Shown: positions 16,816 to 26,500, numbered from the stretch's first letter. The stretch: 41,448 bases of DNA from an uncultured Spirochaetales bacterium (GCA_949283235.1 CASDRY010000123.1:1-41448); one strand, 5' to 3'. The notes: generated by a model from the sequence alone, not told the origin. Made by a program: numbers and translations.

Positions 16816-17127
16816 AGCAATTAAAATTTCTTTTCAACCCTCTATAGAAAGTTCAGATTGCAGTAAATCAGTAGTATTTTCCAAGTAAACCAAATAAAAT
16901 TGATATAATAACTCTATGAGACTAATGATAATTTTTATAGATTTAATGTAAAACAAAGCTGTATAGATATCAATCGAATATGATTATTTAGTTATTTAAT
17001 TAGCTTATTTAGATGTTATTTAATGTATTATTTATGAATAACGTATTGATATATGGAATATCCATATGTTTATTATTGCTGATTTTATAACTTAAAAATT
17101 ATATTTAATTAAAAGTAAATGAGTAAT
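16816..17127. other. A+T-rich gene-free tract
   Basis: No ORF with coding character was found in about 310 bases. Composition is extreme compared with the neighbouring genes: bases 16981-17040 contain only 8 G or C out of 60. A perfect dyad ATATGGA-ATA-TCCATAT lies at 17051-17067. I see no RNA gene or promoter that I can support. Confidence 0.6.
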
Positions 17128-17553
17128 ACACGAATTAAATATTACAGATTTCCAAGCACCATGTTCAATCGATAAAACTTGATCTATTCGTGATTACAAT
17201 TTCAATCAGAGCTCAAAGACAATTCAGTGTTGAAATATGATATTAGAATAACAAAAGCTCTTAATTACAACTCTCAAAAACACTAACCAGATCAATTAAG
17301 ACTGTTGATTACAAATTATTCTTTTCTTCAATTCTCTCGGAAGTTTAAAAAGAACCCAGTGTAGAATACCTGAAAACATATTATAAAGTCTGACGCACTC
17401 CCATTCCCTAACGGTTGAGGATTATACATAAAGCTTTTTAGCCTTGCACTGATAAAAGGTGCAAGGTTATAGTCACAGCATTATCATCCCATCGGCACTA
17501 CCTTACGAAAATGAAATTGCAAGGTATTTCTTGTTACGAAGCATGTCAATTTA
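17128..17553 (+). repeat. Copy A of a diverged direct repeat: decayed flank of a lost toxin gene
   Basis: Three blocks are similar, in the same order, to sequence at the end of and downstream of the intact PIN toxin: 17181-17252 with 18339-18411 (about 70-80 percent identical), 17332-17377 with 18496-18540, and 17525-17553 with 18629-18657. Upstream, codons from 17128 read TRIKYYRFPSTMFNR then stop, comparable with the toxin C-terminus (TRNTKDF ... NPKTILEKF then stop) with a deletion. A hairpin CCTTGCAC-9 nt-GTGCAAGG (17442-17466) is specific to copy A. This is best read as the remains of an earlier copy of the toxin-antitoxin locus. Confidence 0.5.
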
Positions 17554-17648
17554 GTACCAAAGCCCTCTGTGGAAGGTTCTCCAAAATCATCCCCAACAAA
17601 AAGATGTATTAAGGTATAATCGATCCATTTACTTTTTATTTTTACAGC

Positions 17649-17682
17649 AAATCGAACGATTTTTCTTTATTTTCACTATAAT
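17649..17682 (+). promoter_or_regulatory. Toxin-antitoxin promoter with overlapping dyad
   Basis: A perfect -10 consensus TATAAT (17677-17682) lies about 30 bases before the antitoxin ATG. The dyad AAATCG-AA-CGATTT (17649-17662) covers the -35 position. Such a site is where a Phd-type antitoxin would bind to autoregulate, so it is the best operator candidate. Confidence 0.5.
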
Positions 17683-17712
17683 TGGCTAATATTATGATTG
17701 GAGGAAAAAGTT

Positions 17713-17934
17713 ATGATCACAGCAACCTCAACTGAGTTCAGAACAAATTTCGGGTATTATCTGAGTTTGGTAGAGAAGGAAGATATACTGATTACGAAAA
17801 ATGGGAAAAGCATTGCAAAAATGAGCAATCCAAGAATAAGTGCTGTTGATAAAATCAGCGGAATCCTCAAAGGGAAAATATCGGAAGATATTGACAGGCA
17901 TTCGCTGAAGGAGATGCGGCTTGAAAGGGATTAA
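17713..17934 (+). CDS. Phd/YefM-family antitoxin
   Basis: A 73-residue protein. The N-terminal half (ITATSTEFRTNFGYYLSLVEKEDILITKNGKSIAKM) matches the Phd/YefM fold: a DNA-binding beta-alpha unit in which a short helix follows the first strand and an ITKNGK turn precedes the last strand. The C-terminal tail, rich in Lys, Glu and Arg, should wrap the toxin. The start chosen is ATG at 17713 because GGAGG lies 8 bases upstream; a TTG at 17698 is less likely. It overlaps the toxin gene by 14 bases. It should neutralise the toxin and repress the operon. Confidence 0.85.
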   Translation: MITATSTEFRTNFGYYLSLVEKEDILITKNGKSIAKMSNPRISAVDKISGILKGKISEDIDRHSLKEMRLERD

Positions 17935-18340
17935 AGCACTGATTGATACTAATATTTTCCTTGATACTTTTTTGGAACGAGAAGGATTTTATGAAGATTC
18001 ACGAGCAATTCTTAAGCTATGCGAAGATGGCCTGATAAAAGGATTCATCACAGCTTCGAGTATTACAGATATTTTCTATATTCTGCGAAAAGGTCTTCAT
18101 GATAACAACGCTGCTTATGAATACCTTGGTGCTGTTCTGGATATAGTTAAGATAATACCTGTAACGGAAGAAGATATACTGAATGCTTATTCACTTAAAG
18201 CTACGAATTTTGAGGACTGTCTGCTTTCTGTCTGTGCGGATTCCTTTGACTGTGACATGATAATCACTCGAAATACAAAGGATTTCAGTGGATTTAAGGT
18301 ACCTGCAGTAAATCCAAAGACAATTCTTGAGAAGTTCTGA
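17921..18340 (+). CDS. PIN-domain toxin (VapC-like ribonuclease)
   Basis: A 139-residue PIN-domain protein. The acidic metal site is visible: D9 in LIDTNIFLD, E98-D99 in TNFEDCLLS and D121 in TRNTKDF. VapC-type toxins cut tRNA or rRNA; the target here is unknown. The TTG start at 17921 lies inside the antitoxin gene with GGAG 7 bases upstream, the normal coupled layout. The pairing with a Phd-type rather than AbrB/VapB-type antitoxin is common. Sequence after the stop codon is duplicated, in diverged form, upstream of the antitoxin. Confidence 0.88.
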   Translation: MKGIKALIDTNIFLDTFLEREGFYEDSRAILKLCEDGLIKGFITASSITDIFYILRKGLHDNNAAYEYLGAVLDIVKIIPVTEEDILNAYSLKATNFEDCLLSVCADSFDCDMIITRNTKDFSGFKVPAVNPKTILEKF

Positions 18341-18657
18341 TCTATCGACGATGACAGTTTCGGCCAAATCTCAAAGGCAATTCAGTATCGCAAATATAAC
18401 AGTAGAATAACCACATTAAGGTGTTTCATCAGGTGTTTTCGCAGCTGCCTGGCCTTGGATAACAAGCTAAAATAGCAAGATGCTCTATCCTTCAGTTTTC
18501 TCTGAAATTTACGAAGAAGCAACTGGAGAACACCTGACAAATGGAAATCCATTCTGGAAATACCTGAAAACTTTTTTAGATTACCCTCTAAAGAGTACAA
18601 AAGGATAAGTTTCAAATTGCCCTTAATACAATTTCAGTGTCCGAAGCACGCCAATTA
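18339..18657 (+). repeat. Copy B of the diverged direct repeat, downstream of the toxin
   Basis: Starting at the toxin stop codon, this stretch carries the same three conserved blocks as copy A (see 17128-17553). The spacing between the first two blocks is nearly the same in both copies. A 77-codon minus-strand ORF falls inside it but is not conserved in copy A and has no recognisable domain, so I do not call it a gene. Confidence 0.5.
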
Positions 18658-19098
18658 CCGAATGCTGATGATAGAATTGAGAGCTTTCTATATCTTGTCC
18701 ATGACAAATTTGCATAAATTTAAATACAATAGTCATATGATAAATCATAAATAAAAATATAGTTATATACAAAATTAGATTTAATAATCATTGTTTTAAC
18801 AATTGTTATTTCATATTTAGAATATCAAAAATATTGTTTATTGTTGTAAATCTATCAATAAAGAGCTGCTTTTAATTACAAAATAACTATGGATTCTATC
18901 AGTTTGCTGCATTACCTGATTTAATACTGCTATTTGATATTCACAGAAACCATAAAATTCTCATACGCAAACAGCTGAAATCCATTTTTTGTGTTTCTTA
19001 TTAACACATTCTGAAATCAATCAGTTTTTGCGATTTTCCTTTACTTCTCATCTGTGGTCTTTTAACATTTTTCTAATAAGCTTATTTCAATTCAAAAG
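18658..19098. other. A+T-rich gene-free tract before the EF-G-like gene
   Basis: About 440 bases with no supported gene. It includes an AACAATTGTT palindrome near 18800 and poly-T runs. The promoter of the EF-G-like gene must lie near the end of this tract, but I could not assign one with confidence. Confidence 0.55.
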
Positions 19099-19108
19099 GA
19101 GGATTCAG

Positions 19109-21190
19109 ATGAGCGTCAATACCAAGGATATCAGGAATGTGGCAATCATCGGCCATAATGGTACGGGAAAGACAAACCTCATAGAGCAGATGCTTTACTA
19201 TGCGGGCGTTCTTTCCCGAGCTGAAACAGTCGATAGCGGAAAAACAGTCAGTGACTATACTGATGAGGAAATCCAGAGAAAGATGTCTGTTCATTCAACA
19301 CTCTCATCTTTCCAGTGGGATGGAAAACAGATTAACGTACTCGATACACCGGGTACTGGCGACTTCATAGGAGAGGCAATCTCCTCATTCAGAGCAACAG
19401 AAGCAGCACTCATGATGGTAGATGGCAGAGAGGGTGCGCAGATTGAGACAATCAAGCTCTGGAGAAGACTGGACGAGAGAAATAAGCCTAGAGCTGTCTT
19501 CATCAATAAGATGGATAAGGAAAGGGCAAGCTTCAGGCATACTATAGATTCACTTGTAGAGGAATTCGGTGCTCACTTCGTTCCTGTTGTCATTGCACTT
19601 GGCGAAGCAGAGGAATTCCATGGAGTCATAAACCTCATAGAGAATCAGGCATATGAATGCCATGAAGGTGGCAAGGAAACTCCTATGCCTATTCCGGAAA
19701 AGTATGCAGCTGTTGTTGAAGACTTCAGGAACAGACTTATAGAGAATGCTGCAGAAGGTACCGATGAACTTATAGAGAAGTACTTCGCAGATGGAACTCT
19801 TGAACCTGATGATATCAGACACGGTCTTGCAGTCGGAATGAGAACAAACAGAGTTGTTCCTGTATTCTGCGGCGCAACAGATAAAGGTGCGGGAATTACA
19901 TCGCTCCTTACATTCATCAAGAACAACTTCCCATGGCCTCTTGGAATCGAGGAATATATCATCGGACACGATGGAGAGGAGACAACTCTTGAAATCGATC
20001 CAGATAAGCCATTCTCAGCTTACTGTTTCAAGACAACAATCGATCAGTTCTCAGGCAAGATGAGCTTCATCAAGATTGTTACAGGAAAGCTTACACCGGA
20101 TACGGATATCTATAACAATGAGGTCGGAAAGAAGACAAAGCCTGGCAAGCTCTACAGAGCTATCGGAAAGAAGCTTATAGAAGTAGATGCTCTTGAGGCT
20201 GGAGATATCGGAATCATAACCAAGTGTGATGCCTCATATACAAACGCCACATTCGTTGCTGGTCCGGAATATAAGAGAAGATTCAGACCACTGAGAATGC
20301 CTCAGCCTGTATACCAGCTCGCAATATCTGCAGAGGACAAGAAGAGCGAGGATAAGATGAATGATGCACTTCATCGCATTGCTGAAGAGGATCTCACATT
20401 CCAGATGTCCTATAACAACGAGACAAAGGAATCAATCATCGGAGGTATGGGTGAGCTTCATATCGGAATGATTCTTGATAAAGTCCAGGATAAGCAAAAA
20501 ATCAAGATCAACACAAAGATTCCAAAGATTGCTTACAGAGAGACAATCACAAAGGATTCCGGCCTTGCTGAATATACACACAAGAAGCAGACTGGAGGTC
20601 ATGGACAGTTCGGTAAGGTCGTTATAGATATCAAGCCAACTGATCGTGGTGTCTACTACGAATTCGAGAATGCTGTCAAAGGCGGAAATGTCTCAAAAGG
20701 CTATGTTCCGGGAATCGAGAAAGGTATACACGAAGCTATGGAAGAAGGATACCTCGCTGGCTACCCTCTTGTAGATATCAGTGTAACGCTCGTTGATGGA
20801 AAAGAGCATCCTGTCGATTCCTCTGAAATGGCATTCAAGCTTGCAGCAAAAGGTGCTATGGAAGTAGCTCTCGGAAAAGCCGGATGCGTTCTTCTTGAAC
20901 CATTCATGAAACTTGAGGTATTCGTCGAGAACGAGTATCTCGGTGCAATCCTTTCAGATCTCTCCTCAAAGCGTGGCCGTGTTCTGGGACAGGAAGAAAA
21001 GGGACATGTTGTATCGGTCAAGGCGGAAGTTCCGATGGCAGAGCTCAGGAACTACGCTATAGAGCTTAAGTCGATGACTTCCGGTACTGGTTCCTTCGAA
21101 CTTGAATTCGATCACTACGAAGAGCTTCATGGAAAGCTTGCAGATGATGTAATCGCAGAATCGAAGAAAGCCAAGGAAGGCGCTGAATAA
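19109..21190 (+). CDS. EF-G-like translational GTPase paralogue (FusA2 type) lacking the catalytic histidine
   Basis: A 693-residue protein with EF-G domain order. The G1 loop is GHNGTGKT (15-22), the G3 motif is DTPGTGDF with T83 in place of the catalytic His, and switch I lacks the RGITI element (here QRKMSVHST). NKMD (133-136) is intact. These are marks of the EF-G-like II/FusA2 group, whose role is poorly defined; it may act in a stress or recycling step, and is not assumed to replace EF-G. The start is ATG at 19109 because AAAGGAGG lies 6 bases upstream; the frame stays open for 40 more codons upstream, but those are A+T-rich and non-coding in style. A strong terminator follows. Confidence 0.85.
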   Translation: MSVNTKDIRNVAIIGHNGTGKTNLIEQMLYYAGVLSRAETVDSGKTVSDYTDEEIQRKMSVHSTLSSFQWDGKQINVLDTPGTGDFIGEAISSFRATEAALMMVDGREGAQIETIKLWRRLDERNKPRAVFINKMDKERASFRHTIDSLVEEFGAHFVPVVIALGEAEEFHGVINLIENQAYECHEGGKETPMPIPEKYAAVVEDFRNRLIENAAEGTDELIEKYFADGTLEPDDIRHGLAVGMRTNRVVPVFCGATDKGAGITSLLTFIKNNFPWPLGIEEYIIGHDGEETTLEIDPDKPFSAYCFKTTIDQFSGKMSFIKIVTGKLTPDTDIYNNEVGKKTKPGKLYRAIGKKLIEVDALEAGDIGIITKCDASYTNATFVAGPEYKRRFRPLRMPQPVYQLAISAEDKKSEDKMNDALHRIAEEDLTFQMSYNNETKESIIGGMGELHIGMILDKVQDKQKIKINTKIPKIAYRETITKDSGLAEYTHKKQTGGHGQFGKVVIDIKPTDRGVYYEFENAVKGGNVSKGYVPGIEKGIHEAMEEGYLAGYPLVDISVTLVDGKEHPVDSSEMAFKLAAKGAMEVALGKAGCVLLEPFMKLEVFVENEYLGAILSDLSSKRGRVLGQEEKGHVVSVKAEVPMAELRNYAIELKSMTSGTGSFELEFDHYEELHGKLADDVIAESKKAKEGAE

Positions 21191-21197
21191 ATGAAGC

Positions 21198-21228
21198 GGG
21201 AGTGTTCCACAAGGGACACTCCCCTTTT
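21198..21228 (+). terminator. Rho-independent terminator after the EF-G-like gene
   Basis: An 11-bp stem GGGAGTGTTCC / GGGACACTCCC with loop ACAA, followed by CTTTT. It is the clearest intrinsic terminator in the window, starting 7 bases after the stop codon. Confidence 0.88.
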
Positions 21229-21245
21229 CCTTCAGGTGAAATACA

Positions 21246-21275
21246 TTGGACAGTTTTTCTTCTTCAGTGTTAGAT
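21246..21275 (+). promoter_or_regulatory. Promoter of the FN3-like exported protein gene (leaderless layout)
   Basis: TTGGAC (21246-21251), an 18-base spacer and TTAGAT (21270-21275), then 7 bases and the ATG. No Shine-Dalgarno sequence is present between them. Confidence 0.55.
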
Positions 21276-21282
21276 AGTTAAC

Positions 21283-22098
21283 ATGAAGAAGCTGATTTTC
21301 CTCTTTCTATCATCATTCATTTTTCTTTCTGCGCTCTTTGCATCGCTTGATGCCACAGCCACTGCAGAACCTTCTGCTGTCAATTTCATATGGAAGGAAG
21401 TTGAAGACGCTCATTTTTATGATATCTACAATGAGGATAGATTTCTTGTACGTCTTCCTTCAGATACATTCACATACAGGGAAGAAAATCTTAAGTCAGG
21501 GATGGAATATAAATTCTCCATCGCAGCAAGGGATGAGAATAATAACACGCTTGATGCGGCATTTCTGACAGCAGAAACAGGATACTGGGATGGCATCTAC
21601 GAATGGGTCAATCAAACTGACAAAGACAACAGAGGAAGGATGAAAAACCTCCGTGTAAGGGTTGAGACATCAGAAGACCCGGACTTCGGACAGTTTCATA
21701 AGCTTTATATGATTCAAGATGATGGCAGTGAAGTGAAAATCTTCCCTCTTTATGATTTTGATGATCCAGAGTCTGGACAATGGGTTGATTACAAAGATAA
21801 AGGAGAAGCCGGAACATCATACAGGCTTAATGCTGACAGGCTGAATACTTCGATATTCAACCCATCGAAATGGAGACTCGACAATGTCATGATAGGCTAC
21901 GACAAAGGCTCTGCAGCTATCGAGACAAAGGCGTTAGGAATCACGGCAGATATCACAGCATCATATCACCTGTTTATGGAAGATGGAGAGATGAAGCTTG
22001 AATACAGCACAGTAGGCACAAGAGTTGCGGACGCTATTCTCTTCAAGAATCCTAATCCAGGGGAAGGAGATTCATTTATTCTTACAAAGATAGAATAA
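21283..22098 (+). CDS. Exported protein with an N-terminal fibronectin type III-like domain
   Basis: A 271-residue protein with a clear signal peptide (MKKLIFLFLSSFIFLSALFA). Residues about 25-100 look like a fibronectin type III repeat: VNFIWKEVEDAHFYDIY, then a turn, FTYREENLKSGMEYKFSIAARDENN, which matches the W...Y.V...T.....L..G..Y.F.V.A pattern. The remaining 170 residues are beta-rich and unfamiliar, with several Asp/Glu-rich strands. It is likely periplasmic or surface-exposed. The gene is single, between a terminator and a convergent gene that abuts it exactly. I do not know its function. Confidence 0.7.
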   Translation: MKKLIFLFLSSFIFLSALFASLDATATAEPSAVNFIWKEVEDAHFYDIYNEDRFLVRLPSDTFTYREENLKSGMEYKFSIAARDENNNTLDAAFLTAETGYWDGIYEWVNQTDKDNRGRMKNLRVRVETSEDPDFGQFHKLYMIQDDGSEVKIFPLYDFDDPESGQWVDYKDKGEAGTSYRLNADRLNTSIFNPSKWRLDNVMIGYDKGSAAIETKALGITADITASYHLFMEDGEMKLEYSTVGTRVADAILFKNPNPGEGDSFILTKIE

Positions 22099-22584
22099 TC
22101 AGACGAACTTCTTTCTTAGAACCTGATTCTCCGGAATGATTAGTTCCTGTCCCAGTTTTTCCATAATACGTTCAAGACGACCTCTATTGTAGCGCTTGAT
22201 TATTATGCAGGGTATGTTTATGATGATGTAGAACAGTGGAATTATAAGAGGATAAACAGGTTTATAGATATAAAGCACTGAAAGCATCGAGAGGATACAG
22301 AGCACATAGGCAAGCTCAGCCCTGACTGTCTCTAGAATGAACTGAGATAGATACTCAACGCTATTTCCCTTAAGTGTTTTCTTATCAAAAGGGCCGAAGC
22401 TTGGAACAAGATCCTTCCATTTCCCTATGTGGAGTACTTTTCTGTAGAACTCACTCTCTGCCTGATTTGGGACAATATGGGATCTCAGCATAGCTATATT
22501 CCTGTAAGGAATCCTGTTTACGATGAAAGATACCCCTATATGACACAATGCAATCGCAGTAAAAAGCATTAAACCTGAACGCAT
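22099..22584 (-). CDS. CrtO-like acyltransferase family membrane protein
   Basis: A 161-residue protein with hydrophobic segments at the N-terminus and about residues 92-128. It carries the family run I associate with CrtO (glycosyl-4,4'-diaponeurosporenoate acyltransferase): EFYRKVLHIGKWKDLVPSFG, then FDKKTL, FILETVRAELAY, and NIPCIIIKRYNRGRLERI near the C-terminus. In Staphylococcus this enzyme acylates the carotenoid staphyloxanthin precursor, but no carotenoid genes are in this window, and homologues are widespread in bacteria without staphyloxanthin, so the substrate may differ. The start has a GAGGG ribosome site. The stop abuts that of the convergent FN3-like gene. Confidence 0.75.
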   Translation of the reverse strand: MRSGLMLFTAIALCHIGVSFIVNRIPYRNIAMLRSHIVPNQAESEFYRKVLHIGKWKDLVPSFGPFDKKTLKGNSVEYLSQFILETVRAELAYVLCILSMLSVLYIYKPVYPLIIPLFYIIINIPCIIIKRYNRGRLERIMEKLGQELIIPENQVLRKKFV

Positions 22585-22872
22585 TTTCTACCCTCTTGGG
22601 GGATTATCTTATTTCTGGAGGAAATCTGAAAGAGTCACTCTCTAGAAAGTGTCTAAAAATAGCAAAAGCCATTCCTCCAGCAGAATTTTCCACTGGCCTC
22701 CTGGCTAATGTGCATAATGCAGATAACCTATCCCCAACAGCTATGCTTATAGAAACTCTACACTAGCTGCAATCAAAAAACAACAGAATCTGTAACATAA
22801 TCTTTATTTTGAGCAAGGCTCAACAAACAAATGAAATTTCGTCTAGAAAAGATAAATTTGTTTCTGAAAACC
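22585..22872. other. Intergenic region between trmB and the CrtO-like gene
   Basis: No gene is supported in these 288 bases. A near-palindrome CACTCTCTAGAAAGTG (22636-22651) and a small hairpin TTGAGC-AAG-GCTCAA (22809-22823) are visible. The hairpin could be a weak end for the minus-strand mfd-trmB transcript but has no U-run. The promoter of the CrtO-like gene is expected here, but none stands out. Confidence 0.5.
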
Positions 22873-23592
22873 TTAAATTTTCTCAAGCCATATCTCATTT
22901 ATAGGGTGCTCAGACTCCATTCCCTTCTGTTCGAACTTGGTAATTGGACGCCATGTAACAGGAGGAGCGAATCCTCCGAAGGGGTTTGAAAGGAGATTTT
23001 CCTCCCCTGATATCTCAAGTACTTCCTCTGCGTATTCCTCCCAGTCTGTCACCATGTAGACATAACCTCCCTTGCGTAGCTTAGTAGCTAGAAGATGAAG
23101 GAATTCAGGATTCATGAGCCTTCTTTTGTGATGGCGTTTCTTCTGCCATGGATCGGGGAAGAATATATGGAAGCCCTCGACAGAGCCATCTGGAATCATA
23201 TGGTTAAGAACATCAACAGCATTGAATCTTATCAGGCGGACATTCTCAATACTTCTTCTTCCAAGTTCTCCGAGAAGATTCACAAAGCCATGAAGAAACA
23301 CCTCGATTCCTATGTAGTTATACTCAGGTCTTCTTATAGCAACCTCTGCAGTTGTATCCCCCATTCCGAAACCTATCTCGATAACAACCGGATTGCTATT
23401 TCCGAAAAGGGATGCATAGTCGAGCATCTTGTCCTCAAAGAAGAAGCCATAATCATTCATATACTTTGTTATGATTGCCTCAGCTTTAGGGGAGATTACA
23501 TTATTACGGAGCACATAGCTCTTTATTCCCCTCTCCTTTCCATCTCTTATCTCAATTCTGTTTATTCTCTCTAGAAGTTCTTTATTATCCAT
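22873..23592 (-). CDS. trmB: tRNA (guanine-N7-)-methyltransferase
   Basis: A 239-residue SAM-dependent enzyme that makes m7G46 in tRNA. The SAM-binding motif I is VVIEIGFGMGDTTAEVA, followed by YIGIEVFLHGFVNLL, IRFNAVDVL, and the family signature FHIFFPDPWQKKRHHKRRL with catalytic and tRNA-contact residues. The closing TDWEEYAEEVL is also typical. An N-terminal extension of about 65 residues is usual for the longer bacterial forms. The ATG overlaps the mfd stop codon by one base (TAATG), so the two genes are coupled. Confidence 0.95.
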   Translation of the reverse strand: MDNKELLERINRIEIRDGKERGIKSYVLRNNVISPKAEAIITKYMNDYGFFFEDKMLDYASLFGNSNPVVIEIGFGMGDTTAEVAIRRPEYNYIGIEVFLHGFVNLLGELGRRSIENVRLIRFNAVDVLNHMIPDGSVEGFHIFFPDPWQKKRHHKRRLMNPEFLHLLATKLRKGGYVYMVTDWEEYAEEVLEISGEENLLSNPFGGFAPPVTWRPITKFEQKGMESEHPINEIWLEKI

Positions 23593-26500
23593 TAAGCGAG
23601 CCTCCTTAGCTGCTCAAGTATGAAAAGTGCCTTATCCTTAAGCGATACCGCACCTGTCTGCATTCTCATATGCGTCATATTCCTGCTATCCATCTGAACT
23701 TTCCCATCGGAAAGGCGTAGAAGGTTGATAACCCTATCTGGGTTAATAGCAGATAGCTTACCGAATTCAATATCCACTATACCCCGCTTCTCAGAGAGAT
23801 GAATGATTGAAAGACGACGGCAGATGATCTTAATCTCAGCAATGCAGAAGAGATTCTCAACCTCCTCTGGAAGCTGTCCATAGCGGTTTTCAAGCTCCGC
23901 TCTGAGTCCTTCAGCCTGTCCATCTGTCTGAATTGAAGCAATCTTCTTATAAGCCTCGAACTTCGAGGCAGGATCGGAGATATAGGTATCGGGAATGAAT
24001 CCTGTGTAATCAAGTTCGAGAAGCACATCATTCTCCCTATCCTTGACAGTATCTGTGAGTTTATCGACCTCTTCCTCAAGAAGACGCATATACATATCAA
24101 GACCGACTGCCTCCAAGTGCCCTGACTGCTCACGCCCAAGGATATTGCCAGCACCTCTTATCTCCATATCCTTCATAGCGACCTTGAAGCCGGAGCCCAA
24201 GGCTGTATTCTCCGAAAGCACTCTCAGTCTTCTTATCGCATCATCATTGAGCATCGAACGATCCTGATAGAGAAGATAGCAATAGGCTTTTTTATCAGAG
24301 CGGCCTACCCTTCCCCTGAGCTGATAAAGCTGTGAAAGCCCGAATCTATCAGCCTGGTCAATGATGATCGTGTTCACATTAGGAATATCGATACCATTCT
24401 CAATTATCGTCGTTGATACCAGCACCTGGATTCCCTCATAGACAAAGCGATGCATGATATCTTCCATCTCTCCCGCCTCCATCTGCCCATGAGCGGACTC
24501 AACTATCGCATAAGGAATTTCCGAGCGTATCATAGAGGCAATCGAATCAAGATCCTCTATGCGGTTATGAAGGTAGAATACCTGCCCGCCTCTCTCCAGC
24601 TCTCGTTTTATCGCATCTGCGACAATCTTCACGGAGAACTGCTCGATCACAGTATCAACAGGCTGTCTTTCCCTTGGAGCTGTAGTAAGAAGGGACATAT
24701 CGCGGACTTTGAGAAGGGACATATAGAGTGTTCTAGGTATCGGGGTTGCTGATAGCGTGAGAGAATCCACATTTGTCTTCATCTGCTTGATTCTCTCCTT
24801 GTCCTTTACTCCGAATCGCTGCTCCTCATCGATAATAAGCAATCCAAGATTTGCAAAACGTACAGTCTTCTGCAATATCTTATGTGTTCCGAAAAGAACA
24901 TCTACAGTTCCTTCCTCAACGCCTTTGAGGACCTTTCTCTGATCTTTTCCCTGCACGAAACGGGAAAGAATTCCCGCATTGACAGGAAATGAGCCAAGGC
25001 GAGCTTTGAAGTTGTTGTAATGCTGCTCTGCAAGAATGACTGTAGGAGCAAGGAATGCAACCTGCTTACCGCTCATGACGGCCTTGAAAGCTGCACGGAA
25101 CGCTATCTCGGTCTTACCATAGCCAACATCGCCACAGACAAGTCTGTCCATAACTTTGTTCGACTCCATATCCTTCTTTATATCCTCAATGCACCTCAGC
25201 TGATCAGGGGTTTCAGTAAATGGGAAGGATGCCTCGAACTGAACCTGCCAGTCATTGTCATGGGAGAACTGGAAACCATGCACAGTCTGCCTTTCCGCAT
25301 AGAGATGGACAAGCTCTTTTGCAAGCTCCTGAGCGCTTTTTATCGCCTTCTCCTTCTTCTTCGACCAGCTCTGTGAGCCAAGGGTATCGAGCTTAGGAGG
25401 ACGACCATCATTTCCGATATACTTCTGGACAAGATCAGCCTGCTCTATAGGAACATACAGGAATTCGTCTGAGGCATAAGCGATCTTTATGTAATCACGC
25501 TCGGTCCTGCTTGTTTTTACCCTGTCTATCTTAACAAAGCGTCCTATTCCGTAGTTTACATGAACGACATAGTCCCCTTCCTTCAGCTCGACAAAAGAAT
25601 CGAGAGGAGAAGAGACAGTCTCAACAACCGATCTTGCTCTCTGTTTTCTTCTTCCGAAGATCTCGCTATCGAGAACAACAAGAAGCGAGAGCGCTTCTAT
25701 CTGGAAACCGGAAGAGAGATCAGAGATCTCGATATCCACATCAAAGTCCCTGAGGACATTCTCAAGCCTCTCCTTCTGCACGACAGAAGGGGCAACTACT
25801 ACGATTCTCCAGCCATTCTTGATAAGCGCTGAGATATCATCCTTGAAGTATGTGACATTCCCGAAATAGGAGCGAGATGCTGTAACACCGAAATGATTGT
25901 ATTCAGGCCTTGAGATATCATAGGAGAGGAAGCATGATTTCAGCCCTGAAAGGAAATCCTGCCATGGAAACAGAAGCTTCTCAGGAACAGGAGCCTTCTC
26001 ATCTTTCTTATACGCTTCTGAAAACCTTGCCCTTGCCTCGTTCTGCACAGCTTTCCAGCTTGTCTCTACTCTCTCAACACCGGAGATGAAGAAGTAGTCG
26101 TCATTTCTGATGTAGCTTTCCATGGTAGAGAAAAGAGGACTTGAATCTCCAGAGATCAGAGGAATATTCACGCTCTTCAGCTCCCCTGAGCTCTTCTGTG
26201 TAAGAGGATCGAATGAGGCAATACGTCCTATCTCATCCCACTCCGCATAGATTCGAACAGGATCATCGAAGGAGAACGGAAAGATATCCATAACCTCACC
26301 GCGAACAGAGAAAGACCCAGCTTCATAGCAGCTTGGAGATCGGTAATACCCTGCTGCAATAAGCTCTTCTGAAAGCTCTGAGGGTTTGAAAGCATCTCCC
26401 GCTCGAAGTCTGATTGAATACTTCTCAAGGCTCTCTGGAGCCATCACAGGAGAGACAAAGGCCCGGAGCGAGGAGATAACTATGCCCTCCTTCATTTCGC

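Noticed and set aside
17442..17466. End of an IS200/IS605-type element or a structured RNA
   Set aside because: There is a good hairpin but no transposase, no second end and no recognisable RNA family.
18382..18615. A 77-codon minus-strand ORF in the region downstream of the PIN toxin
   Set aside because: It has no domain, no ribosome site, and lies in the diverged repeat where copy A does not keep the frame.
18989..19108. Upstream 40-codon extension of the EF-G-like gene
   Set aside because: AAAGGAGG is placed for ATG 19109, and the extension is A+T-rich with no EF-G similarity.
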